A stretch of DNA of 64,000 nt from Microbacterium sp. MYb54 (GTDB lineage Bacteria; Actinomycetota; Actinomycetes; Actinomycetales; Microbacteriaceae). Shown here piece after piece: positions 63,794 to 64,000 of the stretch; the stretch's first letter is position 1, and the number at the start of each line of letters is the position of its first letter. The notes under the pieces are model-generated. The model was not told where the DNA came from. It did no database searches and saw only the letters and a list, made by a program, of their open reading frames with translations. The position numbers and the translations under genes were made by a program. The stretch lies in contig NZ_PCPA01000005.1 of NCBI RefSeq assembly GCF_002979515.1, positions 124,001-188,000 on the forward strand. Reading direction: 5' to 3'.

Positions 63794-64000
63794 ATGTCGA
63801 TCCACACCCCGCAGCGCATCCTGGTCGCACCGAGCGGATTCAAGGAGAGTCTGAGTGCCGAGGCCGTGGCGCAGGCGATCGCCGCCGGCGTGCGTCGGGT
63901 CATCCCCGGCGTGCAGGTCGATGAGTACCCGGTGCCGGACGGCGGAGAGGGCACCGCCGCCGCGCTCGCCGCGGCCACCGGCGGCGAGCTCGTCCCCGTG
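63794..64000 (+). CDS. glycerate kinase (3' end outside window)
   Basis: The first 69 residues are visible. RILVAPSGFKESLSAEAVAQ and VDEYPVPDGGEGTAAALAAA are the start of the GarK/GlxK glycerate kinase family, which phosphorylates glycerate with ATP. An AGAAGGAGG site precedes ATG 63794. It follows the transporter gene by 118 bases. The reading frame is open at the window edge. Confidence 0.93.
   Translation, partial: MSIHTPQRILVAPSGFKESLSAEAVAQAIAAGVRRVIPGVQVDEYPVPDGGEGTAAALAAATGGELVPV

Overview
The window is a high-GC chromosomal segment from an actinobacterium. The -10 boxes are of the TAGGAT/TANNNT type, many genes look leaderless, and ribosomal proteins carry Ala/Lys/Glu-rich tails. The character of the predicted proteins fits the family Microbacteriaceae (Microbacterium-like). 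That placement is inferred from sequence character; no 16S rRNA gene is present. I see no tRNA, rRNA, CRISPR array, transposase or prophage.

Layout. 1-3955: the end of an FprA-type ferredoxin-NADP reductase, an alpha/beta hydrolase, a GntR regulator and a YajQ protein. 4050-8907: a LacI-operator-controlled malEFG sugar ABC importer followed by a GH46 chitosanase. 8939-12479: a PadR regulator with its partner membrane protein, then several small membrane or unknown proteins. 12538-17190: the str operon (rpsL-rpsG-fusA-tuf). 17260-34855: a surface-polysaccharide region with VanZ-like protein, glycosyltransferases, Wzx flippase, a Wzy-WbsX fusion, an incomplete nonulosonic-acid pathway (PseB-like, NeuB-family, SpsF-like), an initiating glycosylphosphotransferase, a strongly folded candidate non-coding RNA and a DUF4012 protein. 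34884-52462: the S10, spc and alpha ribosomal operons with secY, adk, map, infA and rpoA. The spc part has no rpsN between rplE and rpsH, and a DsbA-like protein and a secreted Cys-rich peptide sit between map and infA. 52484-64000: carboxylate metabolism, with an acyl-CoA-ligase-type enzyme, a membrane-bound sensor fused to a DNA-binding domain, a divergent TctCBA tripartite tricarboxylate transporter, a TauE/SafE permease, a classical histidine kinase/response regulator pair, a DASS-type transporter and the start of a glycerate kinase.

How the parts work together. Ribosome and secretion genes form the core and are transcribed left to right with little spacing, separated by hairpins and internal promoters. 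The polysaccharide genes would start a glycan on undecaprenyl phosphate (30334), build it with the glycosyltransferases, activate a nonulosonate-like sugar, and export and polymerise it through Wzx and Wzy. The right end has two carboxylate uptake systems close together with different sensor designs. One is a normal two-component pair. The other looks like a CitA-type sensor joined directly to a CitB-type DNA-binding tail, with no kinase and no receiver domain.

The observations most worth following are that fused one-component regulator with the paired direct repeats beside it (54152-55466), and the chain of eight or nine hairpins behind a TAGGAT promoter at 32328-32622.
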